The notes below the pieces were generated by a model, which did no database searches, was not told the DNA's origin, and was given only the letters and a program-made list of their open reading frames with translations. The translations under genes were made by a program, and so were the position numbers. From Lingula anatina (taxonomy: Eukaryota; Brachiopoda; Lingulata; Lingulida; Lingulidae): a DNA stretch of 64,000 nt. The stretch spans positions 735,079 through 799,078 of the forward strand of contig NW_019773625.1 in NCBI RefSeq assembly GCF_001039355.2, given 5' to 3'. How positions within the stretch are numbered: the first letter of the stretch is position 1; every line of letters starts with the position of its first letter. Shown here piece after piece: positions 46,676 to 58,184 of this stretch.

Positions 46676-49600
46676 ACAGCATAAGAAAGCAAAAAAAAAA
46701 AAAAAAAAAAAAATCGCTCAAATGTCTTTTTTAATATGAGACAATGCCGCTTGGTATTTCTTTAAGTTATGTTAATGGAAACTGTATGGTGGCATTTGGT
46801 CGGGTTTTGTGGCGAACCTGTGACTTCAAATGCATCTTTGGAGGTCCCTANCTTAAATATGACAAAAACAATATCACAAGCACCAAATTATGATAATGTT
46901 AGTAACTCTAATCATACGACCTACCAATGAATAGACGAGTAGAGTGGTACCTTATATTTTTCTATAATGGGAAATCACCATGGACTGTAATAATTACACC
47001 GGCTAGTGACTTTATAGACTGCTATTAAAAGCTATTAGTGTTTCTCTTCTGGCTGGGGTAATGATGTTCATTAACAATACATGTACATGAAATGTACTGG
47101 TGATTCCAGTGCATTATACACTGACACTGTATCTTCTGATGTACTGGCAGTCACAGAGTCGCCCTCTTTACAGCGACGTACATTTAAAAAAAAAGAAAGA
47201 AAAAAAAAAAAAAAAAATTGAAACATATAGAACACAAGCCGTATTTCAGTCCTATGAATCCTGTAAGTTTGAAAATAATTAAAACTAATAACAAGGTTTT
47301 CCCTTTGTTGTGTATATAATGAAAAAATTCCAGGAAAGTGCATGACAACAGCTACAGCAGATGAAGTGATGGCTATGTGTCTAAACACACTTTGTCTGTC
47401 CATAAAAATGTATTAGAAAAAAAACATCAAATTTCTTAAAAACTGACAGAACCAAGAGAATAAAGGCCTTCAAGATTCTACCCAACACCTAACATTTCTT
47501 GCTTTTCCAGAGATATCAGATTGTTCAAACTGTTATACCTTGTTTATTGCCACTTGGGTAGAAAACATCCACCTTCTGTTCCTCTGATTCTCCATATACA
47601 ATGCTGCTATGCTCCAGATTCTGCCTTGCTCTCTCACTCCCTATCAATATTGAGGAAATAAATCCATGAACTGATATGTAAATATACAGACCCAATATGT
47701 AAGTGAAGAATATTTTATTTTAAGAGGTAAGTGTTGGAAATAAATACTTTCTTTTTAGAAAATGTGGATCACACATGAGAAATGTAAACAGGTATATGTG
47801 TAGCCAGGTGTGTTGGTTCAATTGGTCACCTTTTTCGAAGAATGTCTACATTATGTAATATGTGGTAATTTCTCTGAGCGTTTTTCTTTGGCTGGTTTGA
47901 GAAAGAGTAAAGAAGATCAGCATTTCAGAAGTATAAGTACATGTATCTATACTTTTGTATCTCTGCAACACCTAGTCAGAAGATTTTGAAGATTTTCCTT
48001 AGCTGGCCATAAGAACTTGGACAGCAATATGCCATAGTATTGTTGAGTTGTACCAGAATGGAGAGAAGCAAACTGCCATCGGCAGACATATAAGTGAATC
48101 CCATGGAACAAAGCCTGGTGCTTCAAAGGCATGCCCCGTCTGGTGGCACTACACTATGGCTACTAAGGCCGAGAAGACTGCTTGCTCCTACAGTTATGTC
48201 ATAACAACCAGAAAGAAACCCTATCATGCTCTACAAAATGAGAGGCAAATTGCCATTCAAAAGTGTGCATCTAGAACACTAGTGAATGCCAGGCTAATTT
48301 CAGCCAGTTACCATGACAGGTGGCCCTGAAAGTGGCCTCAATGCCTGTGCCTGTAGTGGGACAGGAACCATTTGCATTCGCATGCACAACACTGAAACCA
48401 TGTGCTTTTTACAGAAGAGATAAATAAATGTTCACTTCACTGGCGCGGTGGCCTATAAGAGTACTAAGGGTTCCAGAGGAACTTTATGAGGCTTGTGTCA
48501 CCCCTACAGTGAATGGCAGCGGCAGCAATATCTGTGTATGCTGGATCCAAAACACCATTGGAGGGATTTGTCAGTTGCCTTCACCAACTAAAATACAGGA
48601 ACATTTTAGAGTACAATAGCATACCATTTGCAAGAGGGCACTTTTGGGACACATATACCTTCCAAGATAACAAAGATTGAAGGGAAAAATTGAAGAAAAT
48701 ACGTTTCAAAAATTCCATGTAACTTGTAAATGTCAAGTCTGTGTTTACCTTAAGAGTACACAATTCAATTTACTCATACGCTTTGACTCCATTGTCTTAA
48801 AAATAATTGTATCTTTGTAACTCATAACACTGAAAAACATCACTAGCATAGAACAGATATATTCAAATCTGGTTTTCTTTTTATCAGTGGTAATGCTTAC
48901 AAAAATAATCAGACAGTCTGGAAAAAAATAGGACAATATTGATATGATACATAAAAAACAACTAAGCATGTAAAGAAGGAAGGTGTTCTGATTGGCTTGA
49001 ACTAAAACCTTATTATCAGTGTGTGACCGAGACCACACTCAGGTGTTAAGGTCACTGACAAGGTATCAGATTGTCGTGTGAAAAATGGACTGCAGTTCAA
49101 AGTCATCTATTTAACCTCTTTGTGGCACTTTTTAATATCATATTCGAAGTGTATTTATTTTATTTCTATATAAAAAGTCCTTAATGAACTGCCCACAGCA
49201 AGTTGAATAATTCATGAAAAAACACAATCCCTTCTATGAAATATGAACCACTCCCTTCCCTTCCCANNNNNNNNNNNNNNNNNNNNNNNNNNNNNNNNNN
49301 NNNNNNNNNNNNNNNNNNNNNNNNNNNNNNNNNNNNNNNNNNNNNNNNNNNNNNNNNNNNNNNNNNNNNNNNNNNNNNNNNNNNNNNNNNNNNNNNNNNN
49401 NNNNNACAGGAATGATAAGCACTTACAAGCCTCACAATGGGAGAAAAGGACTATAGCCAGTCAAGCTGTATCTACAGTAGGTCACCTTAGGACAGCCAGG
49501 TGAATGTGATACGAATCAGCGCTATATGCATTACACAACAAACACAGACTCTAAGTCATGTTCACTTTAACTTCAGCTAATACCAAACAAAAATCCATTT

Positions 49601-52600
49601 TATAAGTTAAGATATGCAGGATAACAGAAATCCATCAAGGGCTAGCATTAGACGGTAATGAGTTATTTGCAGAGTCTACTAGCTATAATGTACAATTAAC
49701 CCTGGCTTGGGTGATTGAAAAGCAATGCGAAAGATAAACCTGGTAACCGTTAAGACTTATATTAGTCATTTCCAATCTTTTAAAGCAAAGCAAGACCAAA
49801 CCTAAAGACACTGTTGCTTTGTGGTTTGGTACCACTTGTGTGGCATCCTTAAATCTGTGAGACCAGTTGCTGCTTTTATACATGTAATCCATGTTTCCTT
49901 TGCAAATATTCAGCTTTAAAGGCACATTTCATTACAATTATATTGCATAAATTCCTCACAAGATGTCGCTGGCTACAGCTGGCTGCTGATGATTCATGAT
50001 AAGCCATCTGTGAAACCACTTTTCTGCATGTCTGATGGACTCAAAATCCACGGTCCATTAAATCAACTTGGGCTTTAACTTCTATCTTGAAAGCTTATGT
50101 TAAACATTCTTATACCTTTTCCTCCCCTGCAGTTCATATATATAAGGCGATTTGGGGAAAGAGTTGTCTATCCCTGGACAATAATATTTTGTCTCATAAA
50201 GGTCTAATATTTTATTTGTGCCTTAAATAATGTACCTTCTGTAAGAACCTGAACATGGTCTGGGACAGCTTTACTGGTTGTCTCGAATCTTTGGGTCCAA
50301 CGACTGGGAGAATACTGGAGCTCCAATTCCTAAAAAAAAAGTGCTTATTGTAACATCTTATGATTAGATAGCAATAGGAATTAACTTATGATTTTTACCT
50401 TGTAATAGTCTTAACTAAAAGTGTAATGATAGAATTAAAAATGGAGTAGGGTCAGTGCAGGGGGGGAGGGGGGGGGTTTGATTGATTTGAGGTACATAAT
50501 GGGGTGAGATTGCTTTTTTTCCATCTTCGAATCTGGGTAAAGACAGTGCCCCTAGCCACCCTTACCAACCTTCCCAGTCTTTGATTTTTAACATTTTTCA
50601 TAATTCTAATCAGTAGTGACTTTGATCAATGTCTTTTCTATTAAAGGTATCCGATCAGGTATTTTCCACCAAGTTTATTTATTTTTTAAAGTGGTTTTTA
50701 AGGTTTGACTAGGGATAGAAAAATAGTTATGCATGATATGCAGACACAGGAAAAGTTCCAAATGCCCATAGCACACCTTTAAAAATAGTCTGACAATTAA
50801 ACTTTTACAATAATCTTCAAACTAAAGGTACAAACCAGAGATATTGACCAAAATCAACACATGAATGAATTAAGAAAAACAGAAAAATCAAACACTTACT
50901 TGTGTACTTGGTACAGTTGGGTGGTAATACTGTATTTCAGATACCCAGACTGCATTTGGTCACATACTACATAAATATATGCCAGGTGTAGTTCATGGTA
51001 ACTACCAATAGGTGGCACTGCAGTTCAGGTGCTGCTGGTTCTCTCTTGGCTCTCTGCTCCTCCAAGTACAGAGCACAACAGCAAACAATTGCAGCAAAAA
51101 GATCATATTTTTGATAAGTAAATGTTGTTTTGCTTTATGCAATCGTCTGTTCAACTCCCAACTCTTGTGAACATTTGGCTCTGTAGAAAACTCACATCGA
51201 CCATTTACGGGCTTGTTCCCAACGAAACTATCATACAGTACTATGTAGATCGCTGAATGACATGCTTCCTTCTGACATTAAGTAGAAAACAGAAAAGTTG
51301 ATGATTATACAAGTACCTTGGAAACAAAAGGAGGCCTGCTAATCTGTGAATTTGACTTTTAGCTTGGGGGGAAGGTTGCAAAAGCGCCCGATTATGTCCT
51401 CTGCTTTGCTGGTTGGTTTAGGTACAGGGAGGGGCAGGGCGGTGTGGGAATGTTACATAAGAATAGACGACCTGATCATTTCAAATCCCATAGAGTTGTA
51501 ATATACTACGTTGTAACAGCTTGAAAAGACATGCTCAGATAAACATGATAAGCCTATATATATGTTCCTGTCCATTGTTATGCCACACTAGCTGCGACCA
51601 TACATTAAGATAAATAATTTCATTTATTAATGGTCTACCCAAGGTGTTAGGATAATGAAGCTGGTTGACCTGCTTTGATCTCTTTGTTCAATACATGCCT
51701 GTGCTTAAGATGTCTATGAGTATGACACCTAAATTTGTTAATACAGGACACAATTCCGATATTTCATGGTCCATGTCAGCTTTACGTAAAATCGTAAAAG
51801 AAGACATAAGGACACATAATTACCAGTTTAACTGTTTATTTGTTGACGCTCGCTAACTACATGTTCTACGTGAAGTCTCTAACTTTGGAAACCTCTCCCA
51901 TAACTCGCGTCATTCTGCTTAGCTCTCCCAAATCATCTCTCAGTCTCCTCTCTCATATACAGTATTAATTCTGAAAGCTTATATATCCAATTTCTTATCT
52001 TAGGTGGATCCATATGCTGCACTAGTGTGCGGTGCATACACATCTTAATTATTCAAATTGCACAAGAACACTTGCATTAAATAATTACGTGTAAGGCCAT
52101 ATAAGGAATCGAGTGCACAAGCAAGCAACTCCATTAAAATTAGTTTAAAATTAGTAGTAAGTCTAGGGGTTAGCTTTGTTTACTGAACAAAAAGCCTCAA
52201 CAAATAAACCGTTAAACTGGTCATTATGTGTCCTTGGGTTTTCTACAAGTGACTTTATGTAGACCTGACATGAACCGTGGAATCTCGGATTGCATTATGT
52301 GCATTATAAAAAAGTTCTCATTACATAAGTACAGTACACCGTACAGTACATGTACAAATCAAATTACATGTACAAGGTGGTTATAACTACTACACTACGT
52401 CTACAGCAACATGTGTCACACTAATGCTACTACCATACACTACATGGGCGTGGTTCAAGGTACAATTTGTGAATATTTGACATTATGATACAAAAAATAT
52501 GTAGGTAATTATTAGTTCGTACGAACCATGCTCACACAGGTGTGCACTTCATTGGTGCACCTACATGTAGTAATTACAGTACACGTAATTACAGTTAAAT

Positions 52601-52711
52601 TCGGAGAGAATTAAAGAACAAACATTAGCGGTTTAGACACCTTTTCCCATGTTAACTAGCCGCTTATTGTTGCAAGAAAGTATTAAATCCACTCACTTCG
52701 AGATTCATCAT
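42257..52711 (-). CDS. AFMID: Kynurenine formamidase (arylformamidase)
   Basis: Eleven minus-strand exons: 52711-52697, 50329-50236, 47640-47539, 46622-46574, 46199-46114, 45793-45715, 45167-45064, 44609-44531, 43542-43413, 43053-42949, 42286-42257. All GT-AG with matching phases; 290 aa (human ~303). Exon 1 encodes only MMNLE, joined to ELELQYSPSRW, the family N-terminus. The alpha/beta-hydrolase features are complete: oxyanion HGGYW (79-83), nucleophile elbow CGHSAGAH with Ser150, Asp233 in AEHDSPEF and His265 in GVDHFD. The last exon encodes nine residues then stop, matching the short 'LTQ..l....' family end. The enzyme hydrolyses N-formylkynurenine to kynurenine in tryptophan catabolism, in the cytosol. 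A CACGTG E-box lies 35 bases upstream of the ATG (52746-52751). The intron between exons 2 and 3 holds a 139-N gap. Confidence 0.93.
42498..42750. mobile_element. MITE, GGCCATTCAGAATGAGTTA termini (long form)
   Basis: Same outer arms as 36522-36650 but retaining the centre, with CTTGTTTCCAACATAC, AATGCCAGGAGGAGGCG and TGATTGTATTCAGCAAG as in the ZDHHC12 intron element. Confidence 0.8.
43875..44287. mobile_element. Long-TIR element, TACCCTCTACCAGGGCG family (second copy)
   Basis: Right arm as in 37661-38213, but the left arm is shorter at its inner edge and the interior lacks about 140 bases present in the first copy. Confidence 0.8.
46628..46713. repeat. (TAAA)n and poly-A in an AFMID intron
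   Basis: AATA/TAAA tetramers (46628-46675) then a ~24-base A-run (46690-46713). Another A-rich run is at 47190-47217. The single N at 46851 lies just beyond. Confidence 0.85.
47641..50235. other. Large AFMID intron with assembly gap
   Basis: Contains the N run at 49267-49405 (139 bases). A 93-codon plus frame at 48048-48329 begins near TACCAGAATGGAG and resembles nothing I recognise; its codon composition is unremarkable. No other gene is supported. Confidence 0.5.
49267..49405. other. Assembly gap (139 N)
   Basis: Unknown bases within an AFMID intron; the flanks share no obvious overlap. Confidence 0.95.
51745..52295. mobile_element. ~550-bp inverted-repeat element in AFMID intron 1
   Basis: The left arm (about 51748-51850) contains CATGTCAGCTTTACG, AAGGACACATAATTACCAG and TTTAACTGTTTATTTGTTGA. 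The right arm (about 52195-52295) is their inverse with ~85% identity over ~85 bases. The interior has no coding frame. Typical non-autonomous element. Confidence 0.65.
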
Positions 52712-53961
52712 TTTGTTTTGGTAGGTGAGCTGTTATCGTAAGAAACACGTGCACTGCGTTATTAGCCTTGCACCAGTTAACTGGAGTCAAGGCCTTAACT
52801 GGCCTTGACCCAGATTTACACTACCAACAAATTTTAGGCGAATCAGAAGTTTTGGACATAGTTTCGCCAAAAACATAAAAAGAATCAAACTCACGACAAA
52901 TAATTTCACTAAAGTTAAAATATTCTATCATTATATTATACTTCATGTTTCAGGTGATTAATTGTAATCTGACAGAGATTTTTTAAACGAATCCCATATG
53001 TGATTTTGATGATTGGGTCTTTTTTGCCTCTGTGTGTGTGTGCGTGTGTGTGTGTGTGTGTTTGGTAGACAAGAATGGTTTTCTTTTTCTTTAGGTGCAT
53101 TAACCAGGTTGATCAAGCAATGATCTGTGTGACTTTAGAGAATACGGAACCTATATATGCCACGTTGGGTCACTACATCTCGGTCAAACGGCGGTCACTA
53201 GGCCACGCACCGATCTTGTTCAGCTGCAAGCTGCATGTTAAAAGCGGCTAGTTTACTACTTATTGAATCTAACCAATGTTGGAAACAAGATTATTCGCTT
53301 ACGCCAGAATAAATTTCCAGTATTAAATTCTATACTCGCATAGAGGATATATTTTCCGTGCAGTTAAAAAATTAACCCCCCAACCCTTTTAACAAACCAA
53401 GAAACAAGACACTTTATAATATTATACAATATCAATTTATTGCAAGAATAGAAATCAAAAATAACATTTATCTGTTCTCTTAACACATGTTCTAACATTT
53501 AAACAAACACTTTATAATCACCTAACATGGATATATATTATAACTTCAACAACTAAAAACAAAAAAGTTTATAGCTTCAAATCTTGTTGGGTTGTATGAA
53601 ATGCCAAAGAATCATTTGCTTTCAGCTAAGTCTCCTTACTCAGCTTAATACTGCAGCTTTTATGATTAATCATGAAAAAATAAAATGAAATATCAAACAG
53701 AATATCAAATCATGATTCCATTATAATTGTTATATCTCTGCTAACAGCAGTCACTTCTTGTGCAAAAAAAATTACTATCCAAAATTTCAAGCACATCTCA
53801 CATGGTTAAGGCTCAAGTCAAGACTTCACTCAGTCTATAGTCTGTATATAGTAGATAGCTGTACCCAGTAGCTTAGAACTGCATTTCAACAGTCACACAT
53901 GCATAGATTAGAGATCGAGGGGAAGGTGATAGTCTGTGCAGTACAAATTTATATATACAGT
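52712..53961. other. Intergenic, AFMID promoter side and sHSP 3' region
   Basis: AFMID upstream sequence near 52712-52780; (TG)n at about 53033-53061. From about 52765 to 53400 the sequence (TTGCACCAGTTAACTGGAG, GGCCTTGAC...) recurs, diverged, at 56385-57240 and 58850-59810, so the sHSP duplication includes this flank. AATAAA on the minus strand is at 53441-53436. Confidence 0.6.
53436..53441 (-). terminator. Candidate poly(A) signal of sHSP gene 1
   Basis: AATAAA on the minus strand ~520 bases after the stop, conserved in context (AATTTATTG forward) at 57276-57281 and 59842-59847 downstream of the other copies. Confidence 0.5.
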
Positions 53962-54456
53962 TTATGTGTGCTGGATTGCAATCTTGTGTTCCTTTGGCTT
54001 GTCCTCGATCATGTTTTCAGGAACAGGTGCTTCCAGGGTCAGCATGCCGTCTGGACGAAGGGCAGAGGTCAAACTCTTCGGTTCAACGCCCTCTGGCAAA
54101 GTGAAAGTACGGGAGTACTGGCGGAAAAGGGATTTTCCGTCGCCGCTCTCTTCGTGCTTGGCCTCGACGGTGACTAGATTGCCTTTGGTTTTAACGTCCA
54201 GTTCCTCTGGCTTAAATTGATGAACATCAAAGACGTACTTCAATTTCTTCTTACCATCCTCTTCCACGATGGGGTAGTTTTGGAAGTGGTTTTCTTGCAT
54301 TCCACGCACTTGCCCTGGGTAGTTTTGGAACATGTGATGGTACATTTGATGCATTTGGCGGTTCATGCGATCCATGTCACGACGCATTTCGGTCCAGGGA
54401 TCTCGAACTGCCCTCTCTTCAACGAATGGCTCGAGCAAAAGCGGTAGCAAACTCAT
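53962..54456 (-). CDS. Small heat shock protein (HSP20/alpha-crystallin), gene 1
   Basis: Intronless, 164 codons. The N-terminal arm (1-65) has DPWTEMRRDMDRMNRQM and is Met/His/Gln-rich. The alpha-crystallin domain spans about 70-145: YVFDVHQFKPEELDVKT, LVTVEAKHEES, LFRQYSRTFTLPEGV and the signature LRPDGMLTLEAPV. The C-terminal tail carries an I-A-I (159-161) that in this family docks into the beta4-beta8 groove during oligomer assembly. It is an ATP-independent holdase chaperone. The upstream region has heat-shock elements and a TATA box. The protein contains no cysteine. It differs from the complete copy at 60373-60867 at seven positions. Confidence 0.93.
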   Translation of the reverse strand: MSLLPLLLEPFVEERAVRDPWTEMRRDMDRMNRQMHQMYHHMFQNYPGQVRGMQENHFQNYPIVEEDGKKKLKYVFDVHQFKPEELDVKTKGNLVTVEAKHEESGDGKSLFRQYSRTFTLPEGVEPKSLTSALRPDGMLTLEAPVPENMIEDKPKEHKIAIQHT

Positions 54457-54591
54457 CTTGCTTCACGACAATTAACTGTGTAAGTACAGCAGTGGTAGTA
54501 GTAAATGGAGTGTTCGCTTGTATCGTCTCTCTCTCTCGGAGGCTTTCGTAAGCAAGTTGTCTTTGATCTGTGCAGCTGTCACGTTGCGACG

Positions 54592-54694
54592 CTTTTATAC
54601 ACTGCGACCAGCCTTCTAGAACCCGCGGAACGTACTGTTTTGACTTGACCCGAAACGACTCGAACACGCGTGGTAGACCTAGAACACTCTAGAA
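54592..54694 (-). promoter_or_regulatory. Heat-inducible promoter of sHSP gene 1
   Basis: On the minus strand: TATAAAAG at 54599-54592, about 140 bases before the ATG. Upstream is a perfect TTCTAGAA heat-shock element core at 54614-54621, and two GAA repeats ten bases apart (54682-54694), consistent with a gapped HSE bound by HSF1 trimers. Confidence 0.75.
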
Positions 54695-54699
54695 GCGTG

Positions 54700-55561
54700 A
54701 GGGGGATTCGACAAAGCGAAAGTTCCCGATGCAAAGACAGTTTAACAGGTTTGGTATATGTTTTTGACTGTAAGGAAATTCACAAAGAAATTTAGTATAA
54801 TTAGACTTGTGATTTGAACTGATAAAATTGATTTAATAATTTATAGACATGAAACGGTGTATATTTTATAGCCTGTCACCCCTCCATCATCATAAACCCT
54901 TCTGGTGTTTCAAATCAATATATGATAATCAAACACAATGGGGGTGCACAAGAGATAAAATGGGGCAAAGTTACTTGCCATCTGCAATACTTTTTTTCCA
55001 TATCCACTCACAGAGTGTATGTCAAAGAAAAAAGTAGGTGAAATTTAATGTTTGTTGGCAATGTTTTGACTGGACACGACTGACCTACTTTCCATAGTAA
55101 TTTTGTTTTCATTACTGTTTCGTTTGATGGAACACTACAATTAGAGATGTGTTGAAACAAATCTTTTTGAAGAATGTTGGATTTTGTTATGCTTAATAAA
55201 TTTGTCAATCATATGAACAATTTGTATTAAATGTGATAAAAGAAGTCTCGAAATATTTGTAGTTAACTAAACTTTATTGATTATTTAGCTTTGCATGTTT
55301 CATATGGAAGTGGCGGGGGAGTCTATTGAAAGTGTTTAGGGAGCATTTGCTGACTAACAAATATATTTCTAAGTGCAGAGAACGTGGTAAGAGCTTTATA
55401 GTCATTTCTTGACTGCATGCACGGTATTGGTCATGTTTCCCCCTCAAGTTATCGAAAAAGTGCAATCGGAAATATTTGACAATACAAATTAAGTGACAAA
55501 TCCCGACAACTTTTACCACGTTCGGCTGTCGAGAGGACGCAGACTCTTTTAGGAGAAACGG
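54700..55561. other. Intergenic between sHSP copies
   Basis: Partly homologous, with many differences, to 61120-61900 (for example CGAAAGTTCCCGATGCAAAG and TAGCCTGTSACCCCTCC), showing that the tandem duplication reaches ~1.4 kb upstream of the sHSP genes. No coding frame supported. Confidence 0.6.
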
Positions 55562-55682
55562 TACCCTCTACCAGGGTGGCAGACTATATAGGGAAAAAAG
55601 GGAAAATTAACCGAGCCAAATGGCTGTCTATTTATATAGAGACATATCTGTGAAATATCAATCTGTCGCCCTGGTAGAGGTA
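55562..55682. mobile_element. Short MITE, TACCCTCTACCAGGG family
   Basis: TACCCTCTACCAGGGTGG at the left, CGCCCTGGTAGAGGTA at the right, with GAGACATATCTGTGAAATAT inside as in the other members. TA at both ends. Confidence 0.75.
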
Positions 55683-56548
55683 GGGAAGAGAAACGGCAGG
55701 ACAGTTCAGAAAATGTCGGAAACTGCATCACAGACCAAAAAAAAAAATAGTTGTTGATAGATGGCGCAGTGAGTCTTGAATTTCAATTTAAAAACCAGTA
55801 ATAATATCGGCAAGGAGTGAGGGTTTTGCTTAAAATTAAAAGCCTAACACCACCCATTTTGTCTTTCTCTCCTTCATCATTCTAGGAAATAAGGCCCCTA
55901 ATATTAGTGTAAAATGGAAAGTGTTTTGCACTTAAAATTATTCACAACAGATAATAAGTTCAGGTTATTTCTGGCAATATCTGCATAATAACAGCAATAT
56001 AAAAAACTAACTTTTTTAATGTTCTGTAAAAGGTAATAAAAAAGATTAAAAAATATAGGGTAACAAAATTTTTTTGCTCACAAGCTCCAAGTAAGCATTA
56101 TACTGGTAAAAACTAGATCTGGAGGGTGACAAGCCATTAGCTGGAAACGCAAGGTTCCCTCTCTCACATGCATACATAATCTATCTCTCTCTCTCATTTT
56201 TCAGTAATGTACCTGCTGTAATTCATACCATATCAGTCTGTTTTTCTAAAGCCAGCATAATTTTTGGGATATGCTGCATATTGTTGCAAACTGTCAAAAA
56301 TACTGTATGGAATTAGCTCAATTCGGGATTCATTGTTTTGCTATTTAATATTGGCTGCTATTGAAACAACACTGTTGAATTTATAAGTTTTGCACCAGTT
56401 TACTGGAGGGAGGGCAGTGACTGGCCTTGACCTAGGTTATCGCTACCATCAAATTCATGCGATTAAGTTTTGGATATACTGTAGTTCTCCCCCCTCCCCA
56501 AAGAGAAAACGAGAAAAATTATTTCAATTATGGTTTAAACTAGAAAAG

Positions 56549-56806
56549 CACTCACTCAGAGTGCAGACCTCAGCCAAGGCAGCAAAGTCTCCATCCAATG
56601 CCGTTTCACCCCTAAATTTTCGATAGTTTTGATTATTGATTGATTATTGATCGGGATCACCACCAAAAACTAATCACTTCTAAGTTAATCCATTTCTGGC
56701 CTACCCTGAAAATTCCATCGAAATTCATCCATAACTTTTTGAGTTATGTTGATGACAGACAAACAAACAGGGGTGAAAACATTACCTCCTTGGCAGAGGT
56801 AATTAT
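56549..56806. mobile_element. Element with ACCTCAGCCAAGG / CCTTGGCAGAGGT termini (single form)
   Basis: Begins CACTCAGAGTGCAGACCTC and ends CCTTGGCAGAGGTAAT, with GATCACCACCAAAA, CCATAACTTTTTGAGTTATG and GACAGACAAACAAACAG inside. I recognise this as a repeat seen widely in marine animal genomes, but I cannot name the family with certainty. Confidence 0.6.
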
Positions 56807-57809
56807 TGTATTGTTATCTTGATTAAAGTGATTAATTGTTATTCGAGAGAGATTTTTATACTAATACTATGATTTTGATTGGGCCTAATATTTTTAGGTG
56901 CACTAACCAGGTTGATTAAGCAAAATCTATGTGACATCTGACAATAAGGAGCATATGTCAGACGTATTTCAGCCATTTTACGTGGCACTTGGTCAACCCT
57001 GTCGATCACTACATTTCAGTCTAACGGCCATAACTAGGCCACTTATAGAAGATCTTGTTTAGCTTCGAACTGCGTGGCTAAAAGCGGCTGGGCCAATACC
57101 CATAGAATCCAACCAAAATCGGAAACAAAAGATTCTTCTTTTATGTCAGAATAAATTTCATGGAGGCCAGTATTAAATGCTATACTCATAGGTACTTTTC
57201 CTTGCCATTTATAAATACCCCCCCCAGTTGTCACTAACCAACAAGACAAAACACTTTAATTATAAAATATATCAATTTATTGGAAGAACAGAAATCAAAA
57301 ATAACATTTACATGTTCTCTTAACACATGTTGTAACATTTTAACAAACACTATAAAATCACTGAACATTGATGTCACCATAAAAAACTTAAAACAATTAA
57401 GTAAGCTTCAAATCTGTATTGGATTGTATAAAATGACAAATAATCATTTGCTTGCAGGTAACATTTGTTGGAAATAAATGCTTTATGCATAATAATCTCC
57501 TTACTCAACTTAATTGCTGCAGCTTTTGTGATTAATCACGAAAAAAAAAAATGAAATAGAATTTCTAATCATGATTCCATCATAAACGTCATCTCTGCAA
57601 ACAGTCACTTCTTGTGCAAAAAAATTACTGTCCAAATTTTCAAGCACATCTCACATGGTTGATCAAGTCAAGACACCGGTCTACAATGTCAGTCTGTATA
57701 CACAGAACTGCATGCATCTCATCAGTCACATGCATACTAGTACATGTAGATTAGAGATCGAGGGGAAGGTGATAGTTCGTGCACTACAAATTAATATATA
57801 CAGTTTAAA

Positions 57810-58183
57810 TTATGTGTGCTGGATTGCAATCTTGCGTTCCTTTGGCTTGTCCTCGATCATGTTCTCAGGGACAGGCGCCTCAAGGGTCAGCAGTCCGTCT
57901 GGACGAAGGGCAGAGGTCAAGCTTTTCGGTTCCACGCCCTCTGGCAAAGTGAAAGTACGGGAATACTGGCGGAAAAGGGATCTTCCCTCGCCGCTCTCTT
58001 CGTGCTTGGCCTCGACGGTGACTAGATTGCCCTTGGTTTTAACGTCCAGTTCCTCTGGCTTAAATTGATGAACATCAAAGACGTACCTCAGCTTCTTATT
58101 ACCATCCTCTTCCACGATGGGGTAGTTTTGACAGTGGTTTTCTTGCATTCCACGCACTTGTCCTGGGTAGTTTTGGAACATAT
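57810..58183 (-). pseudogene. Small heat shock protein gene, truncated copy
   Basis: Encodes the equivalent of residues 42-164 of the sHSP at 60373-60867 with identical residues, then breaks at the N (58184) and an A-run. Truncation coincides with the contig join, so this is most likely the other allele of the gene at 60373, not a third gene. Confidence 0.85.
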
Positions 58184-58184
58184 N

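Larger units (their letters stand above)
55736..58183 (+). repeat. ~2.5-kb segment, first copy
   Basis: Matches 58185-60744, from the A-run before TAGTTGTTGATAGATGGCG up to the middle of the sHSP gene, ending at the single N at 58184. The second copy also begins at that N, in an A-run. Confidence 0.9.

Noticed and set aside
48048-48329. 93-codon plus frame inside an AFMID intron
   Set aside because: No recognisable motif, no splice or promoter support, and length is within chance for the window.
49181-49503. Open frames of 62-86 codons around the N gap
   Set aside because: They are open only because they cross unknown bases.
53899-54447. Plus-strand open frames (76-94 codons) across sHSP gene 1, repeated at 57816-58068 and 60379-60858
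   Set aside because: They are antisense shadows of the conserved sHSP coding sequence; conservation is explained by the minus strand.
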